Below, one piece after another: positions 1 through 9,744 of a stretch of DNA of 64,000 nucleotides. Under the pieces are notes generated by a model. That model searched no databases and was not told the origin of the DNA. It was given only the letters and a program-made list of their open reading frames with translations. Positions within the stretch are counted from its first letter, which is position 1. Each line of letters opens with the position of its first letter. The position numbers and the translations under genes are program-made. The DNA comes from Argentina anserina (taxonomy: Eukaryota > Streptophyta > Magnoliopsida > Rosales > Rosaceae). The DNA lies in the NCBI RefSeq assembly GCF_933775445.1, contig NC_065877.1, positions 13,020,001-13,084,000 on the forward strand, in the 5' to 3' direction.

Positions 1-89
1 TTTTGTGTTCAATGTTCATATTAGATAAGTCTCATATAAATGTATGATATGAACTTCTATGAATAACAATCATTCTATTATATTTGAGT

Positions 90-101
90 TGGTATCAGAG
101 C
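90..101 (+). promoter_or_regulatory. Retrotransposon primer-binding site (initiator tRNA-Met type)
   Basis: TGGTATCAGAGC lies directly downstream of the 5' LTR end. This is the standard plant copia primer-binding site, complementary to the 3' end of initiator tRNA-Met, and it fixes the LTR boundary at about position 89. Confidence 0.88.
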
Positions 102-781
102 AAAGATTTGAAGGACTTTGTCTCTCTCTTTTTTCTGCTACAATTTGTTTGTGGAATTAAACCCCATTGTTAGGGTTATATTTCCACCACAGATCGTCAG
201 CAGCTTTCTAATTCGTCAGTCCGGCATCATCTCCGTTTAGCGTAAGTTTTCGGTCAGATGCGATTCTCATTATGTCAATTTCAGTTCAGTAGTGTCTTTG
301 ATATACGGTCTGGCACCTTCGGCACCCAAGCTTCTGCTTTAGGCACCCAGAACACAAGCATCGTCATTCCCACCGTTGATTTTCAGCGTCTTCATTCTCC
401 AGTGGACTTACCCGTCGGCTTTCACCCAATCTCGGATGACGACGACTTCAAATCCAGTCAGTTCGTCGCCGCATCTCCTCCATTGAATCTCAACCCGCGT
501 CAGCGTTATCTCCGGCCTCGTTCTCCATTCTCCGCCTGCCTAGCCCACTACATCTCCAGTTAGGCTTCGGCGTCTAATTCTTCCAAGATCGGCTTGTTCC
601 TCTTCCCGGCGTTGTCTCCATTTCGCACGGTGATTTCTAGATCGATTAGATTGGTTTCAGCGCAACCCAGATTGTGTTGTCCGACACGCTCCAGCTCCAA
701 CCATGTCTGTCAGGCCCAACTTGTTTTGGGCTGCTTTGTCTACCACACCCAAGAATTTGATTAGTACACTCGAGAAAAAAA

Positions 782-1171
782 ATGTCTCGTGTGTATATTG
801 GCAATTTGAATTCTCGGGTTTCAAAAAATAAGCTTGAGATTGAATTTCATAACTTCGAAAGTATCAAAAGGATATGGGTTGCAAGGAGACCACCGGGGTA
901 TGCTTTTATTGATTTTGTCCACATTAGAGATGCAGAGAATGCCATTAAAGAGCTAGACGACAAGAATGATTGGAGAGTTGAGTTCTCGCACGACTCTAGA
1001 CATACTGTGGGACAATTTTGCACTAACGGTAATAATTTTGTGACCACAAAGCCTCGAGCAGGTGGTAAGATCAATATTACTTTATCCAATAGATATGAAC
1101 CTAGTTTACAAGCAAAATCAAAATATCCAGTAGCCAATTATATGTCCACTATGATATTATCAGTCATATGA
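782..1171 (+). pseudogene. RSZ-type SR splicing factor RRM captured inside the copia element
   Basis: The ORF encodes 129 residues. Residues 1-75 or so form an RNA-recognition motif like that of plant RSZ21/RSZ22 SR proteins: MSRVYIGNL at the start holds RNP2, and RPPGYAFIDF (about residues 36-45) holds RNP1, followed by WRVEFSH. The zinc knuckle and RS domain are missing. After a short junction the ORF continues as copia sequence (RYEPSLQAKSKYPVANYMST), the region that normally lies just before reverse transcriptase, so host and transposon sequence are fused in one frame. The RRM part shows no intron, which suggests capture through an RNA or cDNA intermediate. Whether the fusion is translated is unknown. 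No GAG zinc-finger or nucleocapsid motif is visible. Confidence 0.8.
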
Positions 1172-1253
1172 ATCATTTATGAATCAAATATTTGTTGTAT
1201 CAGTACCTAGCAAAGTGTATAATGCATTATGGGATCCAAAATAGAGAAAAGCA

Positions 1254-1940
1254 ATGGAGGAAGAGATGGAGGCATTGCAGAAAAATGATACTTGGGAACT
1301 TGTGCCTCCACCACATGGCAAGAAAACTGTAGGGTGTTGTTGGGTGTTCACTGTAAAGCATAATTCAGATGGATCAATTAGCAGGTATAAAGCACGTCTT
1401 GTTGCAAAGGGGTTTACTCTGACATATGGTATTGATTATGATGAGACTTTTACTCATGTTGCAAAGATGAACAATATCCGAGTGTACCTTTCATTTGCTG
1501 CTAGTTTGAATTGGCCACTTCGACAGTTTGATGTCAAGAATGAATTTCTTCATGAAGTGTTAGCTGAAAAGGTGTATATGAGTCTCCCTCCAGGGTACGT
1601 AACTACTTCTGGTGATTTTGTGTGCAAATTGAGAAAGTCTCTATATGGTCTCAAACAGTCACCTCGTGTCTGGTTTGGGGGCTTCTCACAGTTTATGCGG
1701 AAGATTTGTTACAAACAAAGTAATTCAGATCATACCATGTTTCTTAAGCATCAGCAAGGGAAGGTAATAGCTTTGATTATATATGTTGATGATATGGTAA
1801 TTACTAGTAATGATACTGTAGAGATTGATCGGCTGCCAGAACAGTTGTCTTCTGAATTTGAGATGAAAGACTTGGGTGATCTCAAGTATTTCTTAGGGAT
1901 TGAAGTAACAAGGGGGATAGACGGGATCTACTTGTGCTAA
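1254..1940 (+). pseudogene. copia reverse transcriptase fragment
   Basis: This is the 228-residue copia RT region (RVT_2 family). Visible motifs in order are DTWELV, the RYKARLVAKGF block, DYDETF, QFDVKNEFLH (the first catalytic Asp region), LYGLKQSPR and YVDDM with the paired catalytic Asp residues. It ends at a stop inside the LKYFLGIEV region, where an intact copia polyprotein would continue into RNase H. The same frame upstream (from about 1075) also carries copia-like sequence but is broken by stops. Confidence 0.9.
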
Positions 1941-2150
1941 AAGAAGTTCATACTTGATTTGTTGACAGAAACATGTATATTAGATTTCACACTTATCGAC
2001 ACCCCTATCGAGTAAAACTATCGTTTAGGAGAGTACCCAGACCAGACACCGATTGATCGAGCTCGCTATCAGAGGTTAGTTGGGCAATTGATCTATTTGA
2101 CTCATACTAGACTAGATATTGCTTATATAGTGAGTGTAGTGAGCTAATTC

Positions 2151-2711
2151 ATGCATAATTCAAGCGAGAGTCACATTAATACTCTTGTGAGAATTTTGAG
2201 GTACTTCAACAAGTCAGCTCCAGGGAGAGGAGTAATATTCTCTAAAAACAACAACATTCTTGAGGTTAACGGCTTTACAGATGCAGACTGGGTTGGAAAT
2301 ATTACAAACAGAAGGTCGACATCATGTTACTTTACCTTTGTGGGAGGTAATCTAGTTATATGGAAAAGCAAGAAACAAAAGGTGGTGGCACGGTCTAGTG
2401 CAGAAGCTGGGTATAGAGGTATGACTCATGGTCTGTATGAGCTACTATGGTTGAGAAACCCGTTATGTGATTTAGGTGTCCAACCAAAAACTACCATGAA
2501 ATTGTATTGTGACAACCAGACATCAATTGATATTTCACAGAATCTGGTACAACATGATCGCACTAAACATGTCGAGGTTGATCGTCACTTCATAAAAGAA
2601 AAGCTTGATGCCAATATTATCAGCTTTCTTTTTGTTCCTACAGAAAACAAACTGACATATGTATTAACTAAAGGTTTTTCGACAAATGCCTTTTATGATT
2701 CGCTTGGCTAG
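2151..2711 (+). pseudogene. copia RNase H fragment
   Basis: The 186-residue ORF carries the copia RNase H signature: GFTDADWVGN, RRSTSCYFTF, the SSAEAGYRGM block, LYCDNQTSI and HVEVDRHFIKEKL, in the usual order. The connecting region (1941-2150) still encodes recognisable copia residues such as RYQRLVGQLIYLTHTRLDIAY but contains at least two stops. The ORF ends about 50 bp before the 3' LTR, as expected for the polyprotein C-terminus. Confidence 0.9.
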
Positions 2712-2762
2712 TTGGACATAATTGATGTGTATGCGCCAACTTTAGGCCAACTTTAGGGGAAG

Positions 2763-2969
2763 TGTTAGCTCCATAACTTGGTGTTGGCTTAACAACTTAG
2801 TGTTGGCTCAACAACTTAGTGTTAGCTCAACAACTTATTGACTTATGGACATATTGTATTTATGTAGTTATAGTAATTGATTTTTGTGTTCACTGTTCAT
2901 ATTGGATAGGTCTCCTATAAATGTATGATCTGAACTTGTATGAATAACAATCATTCTATTATATTTGAG
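2763..2969 (+). repeat. 3' LTR of the copia element
   Basis: It begins TGTTAGCTCC directly after the polypurine tract and ends in the same sequence that precedes the PBS at the window start. Inside, a short unit containing AACAACTTAGTGTTGGCT is repeated imperfectly (2775-2840). The 3' terminus is not a clean CA, and the right target-site duplication cannot be compared because the left LTR lies off the window. Confidence 0.85.
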
Positions 2970-3440
2970 TCAAATAAGGCTAGCTACCCAAACAATTAGA
3001 AGTAAGTATAGCCAGTCCCTCACCTTTAATTGTAGAAAACCAATTTTGAATTTGTAATTGTTGGAGTAATCAGTTCCAATTACGACCGCTGGCGATGGAG
3101 AGGCGAGCGACGATGAACGACCATGAGGAAGGTGAAGAAGAAGGGAAGAATAATCGTGGGTAAATCGAACTACTCCCATCCATTGAGATGATTCATACGG
3201 TCGAAGAAGAGATTAATGAGAAAGAAAAAGAGTTATATGTGAGATTGTGGAAAGCTATTTACATATGTTAATATTGTATATAGAGAATAAATAAGAACAA
3301 GAGGCATTGTGGCAGGCAATACGGCAATGGAGGAGAGAGAATCAAAGTTAGTGAGAGGTAGAAGTACTAAATTACTCTCTTACAATTGAAAAATAACATT
3401 GAGTAAACGGTGTTAATAGTGACGTGTCTGGATGTTGGGT

Positions 3441-3478
<38 letters not shown>

Positions 3479-4367
3479 CGTGTACCAAAATGCTGGATTT
3501 AGAATCTAGGGGTGTGGTGTAGTGGTTGTTGACTGCAGCAACAAGTAAAATGAACGCACCAATGAGGGAAAAGGAAAGACGTGTGGGCTGCACTTTGTTA
3601 CGGTTTCATCAAAATATGCCATGTGTCGCAATCTTGTGGTCTCATTCAACAATTCAAATACTAATCCGAACCGTCAATTAAATTATAATGTGAATCATAT
3701 GGTATATAATTAATTAACAGTATAATTATATAATGGTAAATAATAAAAATATGAAAAAACGCATAAAATCATATATTAAAAACAAAAAAGTTAGGTATTT
3801 AGTTTCATTAATTTAAAAAAATTAGAGGGCTTATTATTATATCACCCTCAATACAATTGTACAACTATATATCATTAAAATTTAGTATTTATATATATAT
3901 ATATATATATCTAAAATCATTATTTATAATTAAAACACGTGCAATACATAGTCACTACCCAGTGTCAACCTGGAGACAAAGTTCGGGGTGGAAGTAGATG
4001 TCCAGTCAAGCATGACACATAATGACCCAGGGCACACCAGTGTTTTGACCTATGTCATATCCCTCACAATAATCCAACAGGTGAACTCACCCCAGTTTTT
4101 CAATGAGTGATGCTGCCAATGCACGTTACCTTGACTTATTTAAGGTTTCTCTCTAGCTGTAAACAACAATCACATGGTTGATACAATAGTTTTACTCAAC
4201 GGAGGTGGTGTATATCCCAAAAAGACCGTTCGATATTCATAAAGACGGAAGAGATCATGTGCCAAAATTAAATGTAAGCTCCATGCCAAATATACATCCT
4301 CAACTTTACTGATCTATTGCCAAAGGAGAACATTATATTGTGATAGACCAATCAAAAGAATTTATAA
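2970..4367. other. Gene-free AT-rich stretch
   Basis: No supportable gene. It holds an (AT)n microsatellite at 3443-3477 and another at 3889-3910. The short minus-strand ORFs at 2970-3179 and 3372-3593 have no recognisable domain, and the second reads through the (AT)n repeat. Confidence 0.6.
3443..3477. repeat. (AT)n microsatellite
   Basis: About 17 uninterrupted AT dinucleotides. A second shorter run lies at 3889-3910. Confidence 0.95.
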
Positions 4368-4511
4368 TTATAACACCTTAAGAAATTCACGATCCGGCAT
4401 TCCCTTTGAGAAATCATTGCAACCCAAAAGTCTCTTAACAAATTCTGTCACCAGAATAGGCTCATAAAAAGCCCTCGCAAAGATATCTGCAAAATTACAT
4501 TGAACTATTAG
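4368..4511 (-). pseudogene. Possible copia RNase H C-terminal remnant
   Basis: The minus strand reads LIVQCNFADIFARAFYEP and on to a stop at 4368-4370. This resembles the QLADIFTKAL block near the C-terminus of copia polyproteins, but the match is weak and upstream sequence cannot be followed. It could also be a terminal exon of an unrecognised gene, because an AG precedes the block. A tentative call only. Confidence 0.3.
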
Positions 4512-4763
4512 TAAAAGAGTCCATGCCACCTCTAGCCACATCAATTGAGTTTCCCAATGTAATATATTAGTTTGCAGAATTTAAGCATAAAATGCTGATT
4601 CATGATAAACTGTGAAAGTTAGTTCTGCCTTGCTTTCAAGAATGGTCTCAGTAACAAATTTCCATTTTGATCAACCCCTTAAGTAACAGACCTAGAGCAA
4701 GCTCTTTTTTGTTGAGTACGTCTTTATGGTATCCAAATCAGAGGATGTCTTGCAGACTGTTAT

Positions 4764-4930
4764 TTTGTTGGAGAGGAGAGATCTCACATCTAAGAAGTGA
4801 CAAAGAAAATAAAACTTATAAGTGGGTGGATAATAACCAATTGTACCGAGGCCTTTTGTGATTAAAACCCAACACCTGTGAAGTAACTAAGTTGGGACAA
4901 TATCGGTACAGTTGGTCCACGGGCCACGCT
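4764..4930 (+). repeat. LTR-like fragment
   Basis: The segment starts TGTTGGAGAG and has the composition of the 5' part of short plant copia LTRs (TGTTGGA start, a CACATC block, then a GGGTGGATAA block). No partner LTR, PBS or target-site duplication was found, so it is at best a solo or broken LTR. Confidence 0.35.
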
Positions 4931-5249
4931 TGTCGTTGTTTAACATCTTTCAACTTATAAGATGAGAGGTGACGTGATAAAGGACATTGTAGATTAGATA
5001 TGAGTTTGAATGATGCCTGTGTAGTGTAGAATTTTTTGTTATGCAGGTCCCACTGTGAAACTTGTGTAATATTATGACTTTAATTGGACTTCCTGGACTC
5101 TCAGGACCTGCTTGCTGCTGTAGAGAAGATCAACTCAGGCCTGAAACAGAAAACAAATGGAGGAATTTTTTTCACCAAGATGAAATATCATCCTTGGGTT
5201 TGGGTAAGTACAGTCTTTAAATTCTTAAATTCTCTTTTGATTACCAGTG

Positions 5250-5620
5250 AAAGAAAGAGACGAAGAACAAGAGGATGTTTGGAAGATGTTGCTGCTTAGC
5301 TAATGAGTAGAGGGGCTGTGCATTTATATAATCCGACTGGCATGAATCGCATGATGAACCTTGTCTATTGATGCAGTCAGATTATTCATATCATTTAAAA
5401 AGTGCTCACGATATCTGTTCCGATCACTTGTTTTAATTTTCAATCTTCTTTTCACTTGTTATCAGTGAAGGAATTCTATTTTAGATAACAAGTGAAAGAT
5501 GGTTGAAGATAAAAAACAAGATTGTTTGAAAAAATGTTGCTGCTTAGGTAGTGCATTTGGATAACCCGATTGGCATGAATTTTGAATGACAAAACCATGT
5601 TTATTCATGTAGTCGGGGTG
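5250..5620. repeat. Diverged tandem duplication flanking an inverted repeat
   Basis: Two related blocks (about 5250-5385 and 5493-5620) share GATGTTGCTGCTTAG, TGCATTT, AACCCGAnTGGCATGAAT and a following ATG/GTCnG block. Between them, 5439-5463 and 5484-5508 form an inverted repeat with a perfect 13-bp core (CACTTGTTATC region) and a 20-base loop. No coding function recognised. Confidence 0.6.
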
Positions 5621-5639
5621 AGCCTTCGGCATGAAAGCT

Positions 5640-7048
5640 AGCTGACTCATTGCCTTTATGTGTTTTTCTGCTATCGATTCGAGGATGAAGGCTGCATTTG
5701 CGAACCTGGGTTCTGGGCCTCCACTGCGTCTGCTTCTGGAGCATTGCCTCCTACCCAAGCGTTGTATATGGCACAGACATTCTCTCACTAAGACATCAAG
5801 GCATCAAACATTAATCCTGGCTCTCTAGCTATTATGAAAGCTAGCTGCTGGAGTTCAACTGTATAAGGTAGTATTCTTGCTTCAAGCTATCTTGCTAGTT
5901 CTTCTCTATGACAATGCTCAAATATCATTCATGTTTTTCACAGCCTTTGTAGTGACACTGTCAATAGAGTGTACTGTATTACATCTAAACTCTAATAATC
6001 CAATACTCTGAAGATGATACGAAGGACATATAGTCTAATATAATATAAGGTGTGGGGAGATGCAGCAGGACATAGGACTGGAAACCGTATATAAATATAA
6101 GGGATCGGAGTTGGGACGCCGGCGCAACCCTCACGAATCATTATAGCTAGGGCCCGGGATGTATAAACAAGTGGAAATAAGATTTAAAAAGAGCAAGAAC
6201 CTTCGGGTAACTAACAGAAAAAGAATGAGATCGAGAAACTGAGAAGAGGAGCTGGGATCGATTTCCATCATCATCAAACAATATAATATGTAGATAAGTG
6301 AGGTAAGCAGCTAAAGCTTATCTGTACATGTCGCTCTTTCCAGTAGATAAACAAGAAAGATGGCAGCTTATAATAGTGGAACCCTATAATAGTAGTCTTT
6401 TTTCCTTTTATAAAAGCAAAGCCGGTCCTTTGAAGAATTAGTGGATGCTTTTGGACCAGAGCATATATTTGACAATTGACACACCCAGAAGGATTGCTGT
6501 CAAAGGTGCAAGTGTTGATTCTATCCTACTGTAAATGCTCTGGTTTGATAAAGAACCATCCTTGTTCAATTGTTTATGTGTATTTCCAATTTTTTTTCAT
6601 ACAACGTAAAAACTGATAAGACGATCGTTTGTGTGACCAACTGGTCAATGGATGCCTTGGCAACTTAGCCGATGTCAGTGGCACACTGTTTCAGAAAGAG
6701 ATAATTACTCCTTTAAATAAGTTGCATTACGTATGGAAATTCGATAACTTGTATACAATGTATGAATGAGTGTTAAAGTCAGAAATTTTTCTAGTTAAAA
6801 GTCGGAATAAAAATTCACGATAACTCTCTTTAATGTAATGCATATATCTTGTTTTATTATAACTTCTCCAACGTAATGCATTAAAAAAATATATCTATAG
6901 TCTAACGCATCTCTCTCATTTAATAAATTCAGCTTGATTTCAACTGTACTGGAACTAAACAAAACAATCCATTTAAATTATACACTAAAATGGGAAAGTT
7001 CTGTCAATTGACAGAAAATTTATAAAATAAAGAACAAGATAATCTTTT
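5640..7048. other. Unassigned intergenic sequence
   Basis: No supportable gene. The minus-strand ORF at 5462-5788 is partly coding-like (5640-5780 is relatively GC-rich), but no domain is recognised and no exon structure could be built. The remainder is AT-rich. Confidence 0.5.
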
Positions 7049-8344
7049 CTACAAACTTGGAGTGAACCAGATCATGCGATATTTGAATGTCATTTCCCTA
7101 CCTTGGAATGACATCTCAATTATTTCATTATCTAAGTAAAATACGCCATACTCACCAGATGTGTGTGTCTTTGAAAGCCATTCAAACTCCGCCTTCCTGA
7201 TTGTATTCATTGCAAAGTAGATACAATTATTTTCTCGTTCTTTTATTGTACTAGTAGGAAGGGAGAAAACACCATCATCTCCACAAAATAATAATCGGTC
7301 ACCCAAGGATTGCATCATATGTAAATTGTTGTTTTCTGGATCTACCTTGTAAGTTTTAAACTTTCTTGTGAGCATACGTACATTTTTATCTTTGAAGACA
7401 TCAAAATCATCATAATTCCATTCAACATCATCAATGTCTTCCTCGTCACCCACATCATTTAGGCCGTAATTGCCACCATTCTCATTGATTTGTTCATCAC
7501 CATCATTTGTTCTCTTTTTAAAATAATCAGCCATTCGATGGACTATCAAAACTTCCTTACTAGTTGATTCTGACAAATACGACCAGAAGTATCTGCAATT
7601 GGAAACCCTCTTGTAGTCTCTATCATATGCATCAATGATGTCATTATCGAATTCATCCTCGTCTAATATTTCAAGCCTGTCAAAGACCACTTTCAACTTC
7701 AATTGTTCAGCATCATGAAGTGTAAAGTTTAAGGTGAGGGCAGGTGCAACATCGCTGTCATTTTGTTCATTGTCAACCAAAACATATATCGTGCCAGAAG
7801 AAAACAATATATCGTTAATGGTGAATTTCCATATCGGGAAGACACACCAATTTTGGTAACCTGGTCTGCACACAACTAAAGTCTTTTGTTCATCTGAAAG
7901 TACTGCTGCAACAATGAAATTGCTTGAAGAATTACAATCATTCCAGGTAGAGGACACTTTGAGGCACACATAGAATCCACCAAGACCCAAAATTTCCCAC
8001 ATTCTTGTTTGAATAAATTTTCTGAAAGATGGGATTGTTCTCAATGGCGGAAGTTTGTGTAGGATTCCTGATATTGGGTTTAGTAGACACATCTCAGACT
8101 CTAGTCCTTTTTCCTTGACTAGGATCAACCAACCTTTCGAAGATCCGTATATCCTCCCTCATTGAAGTCGTTTTGGCAGCTTTAACTTGACAACTTCTCC
8201 CTTAGAGAGTTTGCTGTCAGTGAAGGTAAGAAAGTTCAAACACTTACTGGCCCTGCAATTTGGCGATTCAGGTAGTACTAACCATGGTAGTTGATGAGAA
8301 GCTTTACGCCTCAATGTTAGGAAAATAAATGACCTCCAAGACCT
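7049..8344 (-). pseudogene. F-box/DUF295 (KIB1-4 beta-propeller) gene remnant
   Basis: The minus strand encodes a plant F-box/DUF295 protein lacking its N-terminus. It begins at RSWRSF, the segment that normally closes the F-box, and continues HQLPWLVLPE, KLPKRLQ, SSKGWLILV, LLNPISG and LPPL, ending in the typical YRMIWFTPSL. A TGA (8159-8161) interrupts the frame between KRLQ and GRIYGSSKGW; both sides stay in the same frame, so one stop separates two otherwise open stretches of about 60 and 370 codons. The F-box helix itself is absent, and its place is taken exactly by a 12-bp minisatellite. An unusually acidic insert (about 7390-7700) lies in the propeller region. Intact relatives act as SCF ubiquitin-ligase adaptors. 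The missing F-box and the stop suggest a pseudogene; the 359-codon ORF from 8128 could still be translated. Confidence 0.75.
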
Positions 8345-8630
8345 GCTACCTGTCACAGATGCTGTCACAGATCATGTCACAGATCTTGTCACACCCGCTG
8401 TCACACTACCTATCACAGATGTTGTCAAAGATACTGTCACAGATGCTGTCACACTACCTATCACAAATGTTGTCACACCCGATGTCACACCCGCTATCAA
8501 ATTACCTATCATAGCTGATGTCACACCTACTGTCACACTACATGTCACACGACCTGTTACACCCGCTGTCACACCCGCATACTGCTGTCACACCCGTTGT
8601 CACACTACCTGTCACACTCATTGTCACATT
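8345..8630 (+). repeat. 12-bp minisatellite, TGTCACANNNNN array
   Basis: About 23 consecutive units of 12 bp, each with a TGTCAC(A/C) core and a variable 5-6-bp tail (AGATGC, CACCCGC, CACTACC types). One unit carries a short insertion near 8577-8584. Because 12 is a multiple of 3, frames stay open on both strands and give artificial four-residue repeats. A related array in the opposite orientation lies at 38925-39835. Confidence 0.93.
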
Positions 8631-8805
8631 ATTTTATATAACTGTTGTGAGGAGGAGAAGAAACAGAAGAAGAAGAAACTACTGTGGGCACCCAGGAACT
8701 GCTATGGGCACCCCTTAATCATCTTCTCCCTTAAACCCATATCTGGGTTTTTCCGGCTAGCTGCATCTGCAACAACACCAACCTTCTTGTCGTCGCCGCC
8801 GCCTC

Positions 8806-9095
8806 CAAATCTTCACCGAAGTCCAGTACGTCAAGTCATGCATGGTCCTCGTCATCGGCACCACTGCCTTTGTCGCCTCAAAACTCAAGGAGCTTCTCGC
8901 GTCCGGCGACCTCATCGACATCGTCGGCGTCCTGGCCTCAAAGCAAACCTAGGACCAAGCCTGCAACCTGAGGATATCTCTCTCTATATCCTTGACGAGC
9001 ACCCTAGAATCGACCTTGTCATCAATGACGCCGACGAGGTCAACCCCAATCTCGATTTAGTCAAAGGCTGCGGGTCAGAGACGAAGGTGGTGTTA
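8806..9095 (+). pseudogene. Ribose-5-phosphate isomerase pseudogene fragment
   Basis: The plus strand reads VQYVKSCMVLVIGTTAF, then SKLKELLASGDLIDIVGV, SKQT, a TAG stop (8950-8952), a frameshift near 8975-8990, and ILDEHPRIDLVINDADEVNP followed by NLDLVKGCG. This follows the order of plant ribose-5-phosphate isomerase A: substrate-binding GxGTGST region, GVPTSKRT, DGADEVDPNLDLVKG. Key residues are damaged: the GTGST phosphate loop is now GTTAF, and DGADEVD is NDADEVN. No introns are seen and the C-terminal half is missing, so this is a dead copy, possibly processed. Confidence 0.82.
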
Positions 9096-9110
9096 CGACT
9101 TATGTGAACA

Positions 9111-9744
9111 AAAATGGCAGTGGTATTTTTTGTAATTTTGGCAAAAAATAGGGACAACGCTATAAGTAATTTAAGAAACTGTTCTTTTTTTAATTTTTAA
9201 ATCTTACTTGATTTGTTTACTAATATCACTGGTCAAAAATGATTTCTTTATTTATAAGAAGCCCAATTGTTTAAAGTGGGTTGAATTGACCAGACCGTGC
9301 ACACCCCTGCTAATCACAGCAAATCATTACGTTTATCTACATCTTCTTCCACATATCATGTGACTACTCAACAATAGAAATAGATAATTTCATGATTATT
9401 TCTTTGCTCGGTTTTTCTTGTCTGTATTTTTTTGCATCTTCACCTTACCTTGATGAAACAAGCAAAGCTGCTCACTCTAATCATTATTTCTAGCTGCAAA
9501 GGGGGGAGGGTGGGAGAAGAGAACGTAATGATCAACACATATAATTCCATTGGAACCGACTCTCTCCCACAAAAAGCTTGCCGTCTCGTTTACCTAAAAA
9601 AAACAAAAACCAATTGTCTCATCTTCCGGAGGAATCATGAAGTGGAATATCACAACCAACTCACCATTTTAATCAACAAGTACACCACCACCAAACTCTT
9701 CCTCCTTTCCTACACATTCCAAAACCACTGCTTCCAACTCAAAC
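9111..9744. other. CRTISO upstream region
   Basis: Intergenic sequence that should hold the CRTISO promoter and 5' UTR. I cannot place a convincing TATA box. A purine-rich GGGGGGAGGG block lies near 9501. The ORF at 9432-9758 has no recognisable domain. Confidence 0.5.

Larger units (their letters stand above)
1..2969 (+). mobile_element. Decayed Ty1/copia LTR retrotransposon with captured host sequence
   Basis: The element runs from the cut-off end of its 5' LTR (1-89) to a 3' LTR (2763-2969). The two LTR ends share about 88 bp of clearly homologous sequence. A primer-binding site matching initiator tRNA-Met (TGGTATCAGAGC, 90-101) follows the 5' LTR, and a purine-rich tract (2751-2762) precedes the 3' LTR. 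Internal order is leader, an RRM-like ORF, copia reverse transcriptase, RNase H. Gag, protease and integrase are not seen, so the element is about 3.1 kb instead of the usual 5 kb. In-frame stops near 1938, 2013 and 2147 break the polyprotein, so it cannot move on its own. The family call rests on the RT and RNase H motifs and the PBS. The leader (102-781) contains no domain I recognise. Confidence 0.9.

Noticed and set aside
258..563. 101-aa ORF in the copia leader
   Set aside because: No gag or other domain; leader sequence upstream of the RRM capture.
847..1137. Minus-strand 96-aa ORF
   Set aside because: Exact shadow of the captured RRM ORF on the plus strand.
8345..8630. Possible CRISPR-like array
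   Set aside because: The unit is only 12 bp with no unique 25-40-bp spacers, and this is plant nuclear DNA; it is a minisatellite.
8329..8718. ORFs with four-residue repeats (LSQM/LSHP and VTGS-like)
   Set aside because: Produced by the 12-bp period of the minisatellite, which keeps all frames open; not evidence of a repeat protein.
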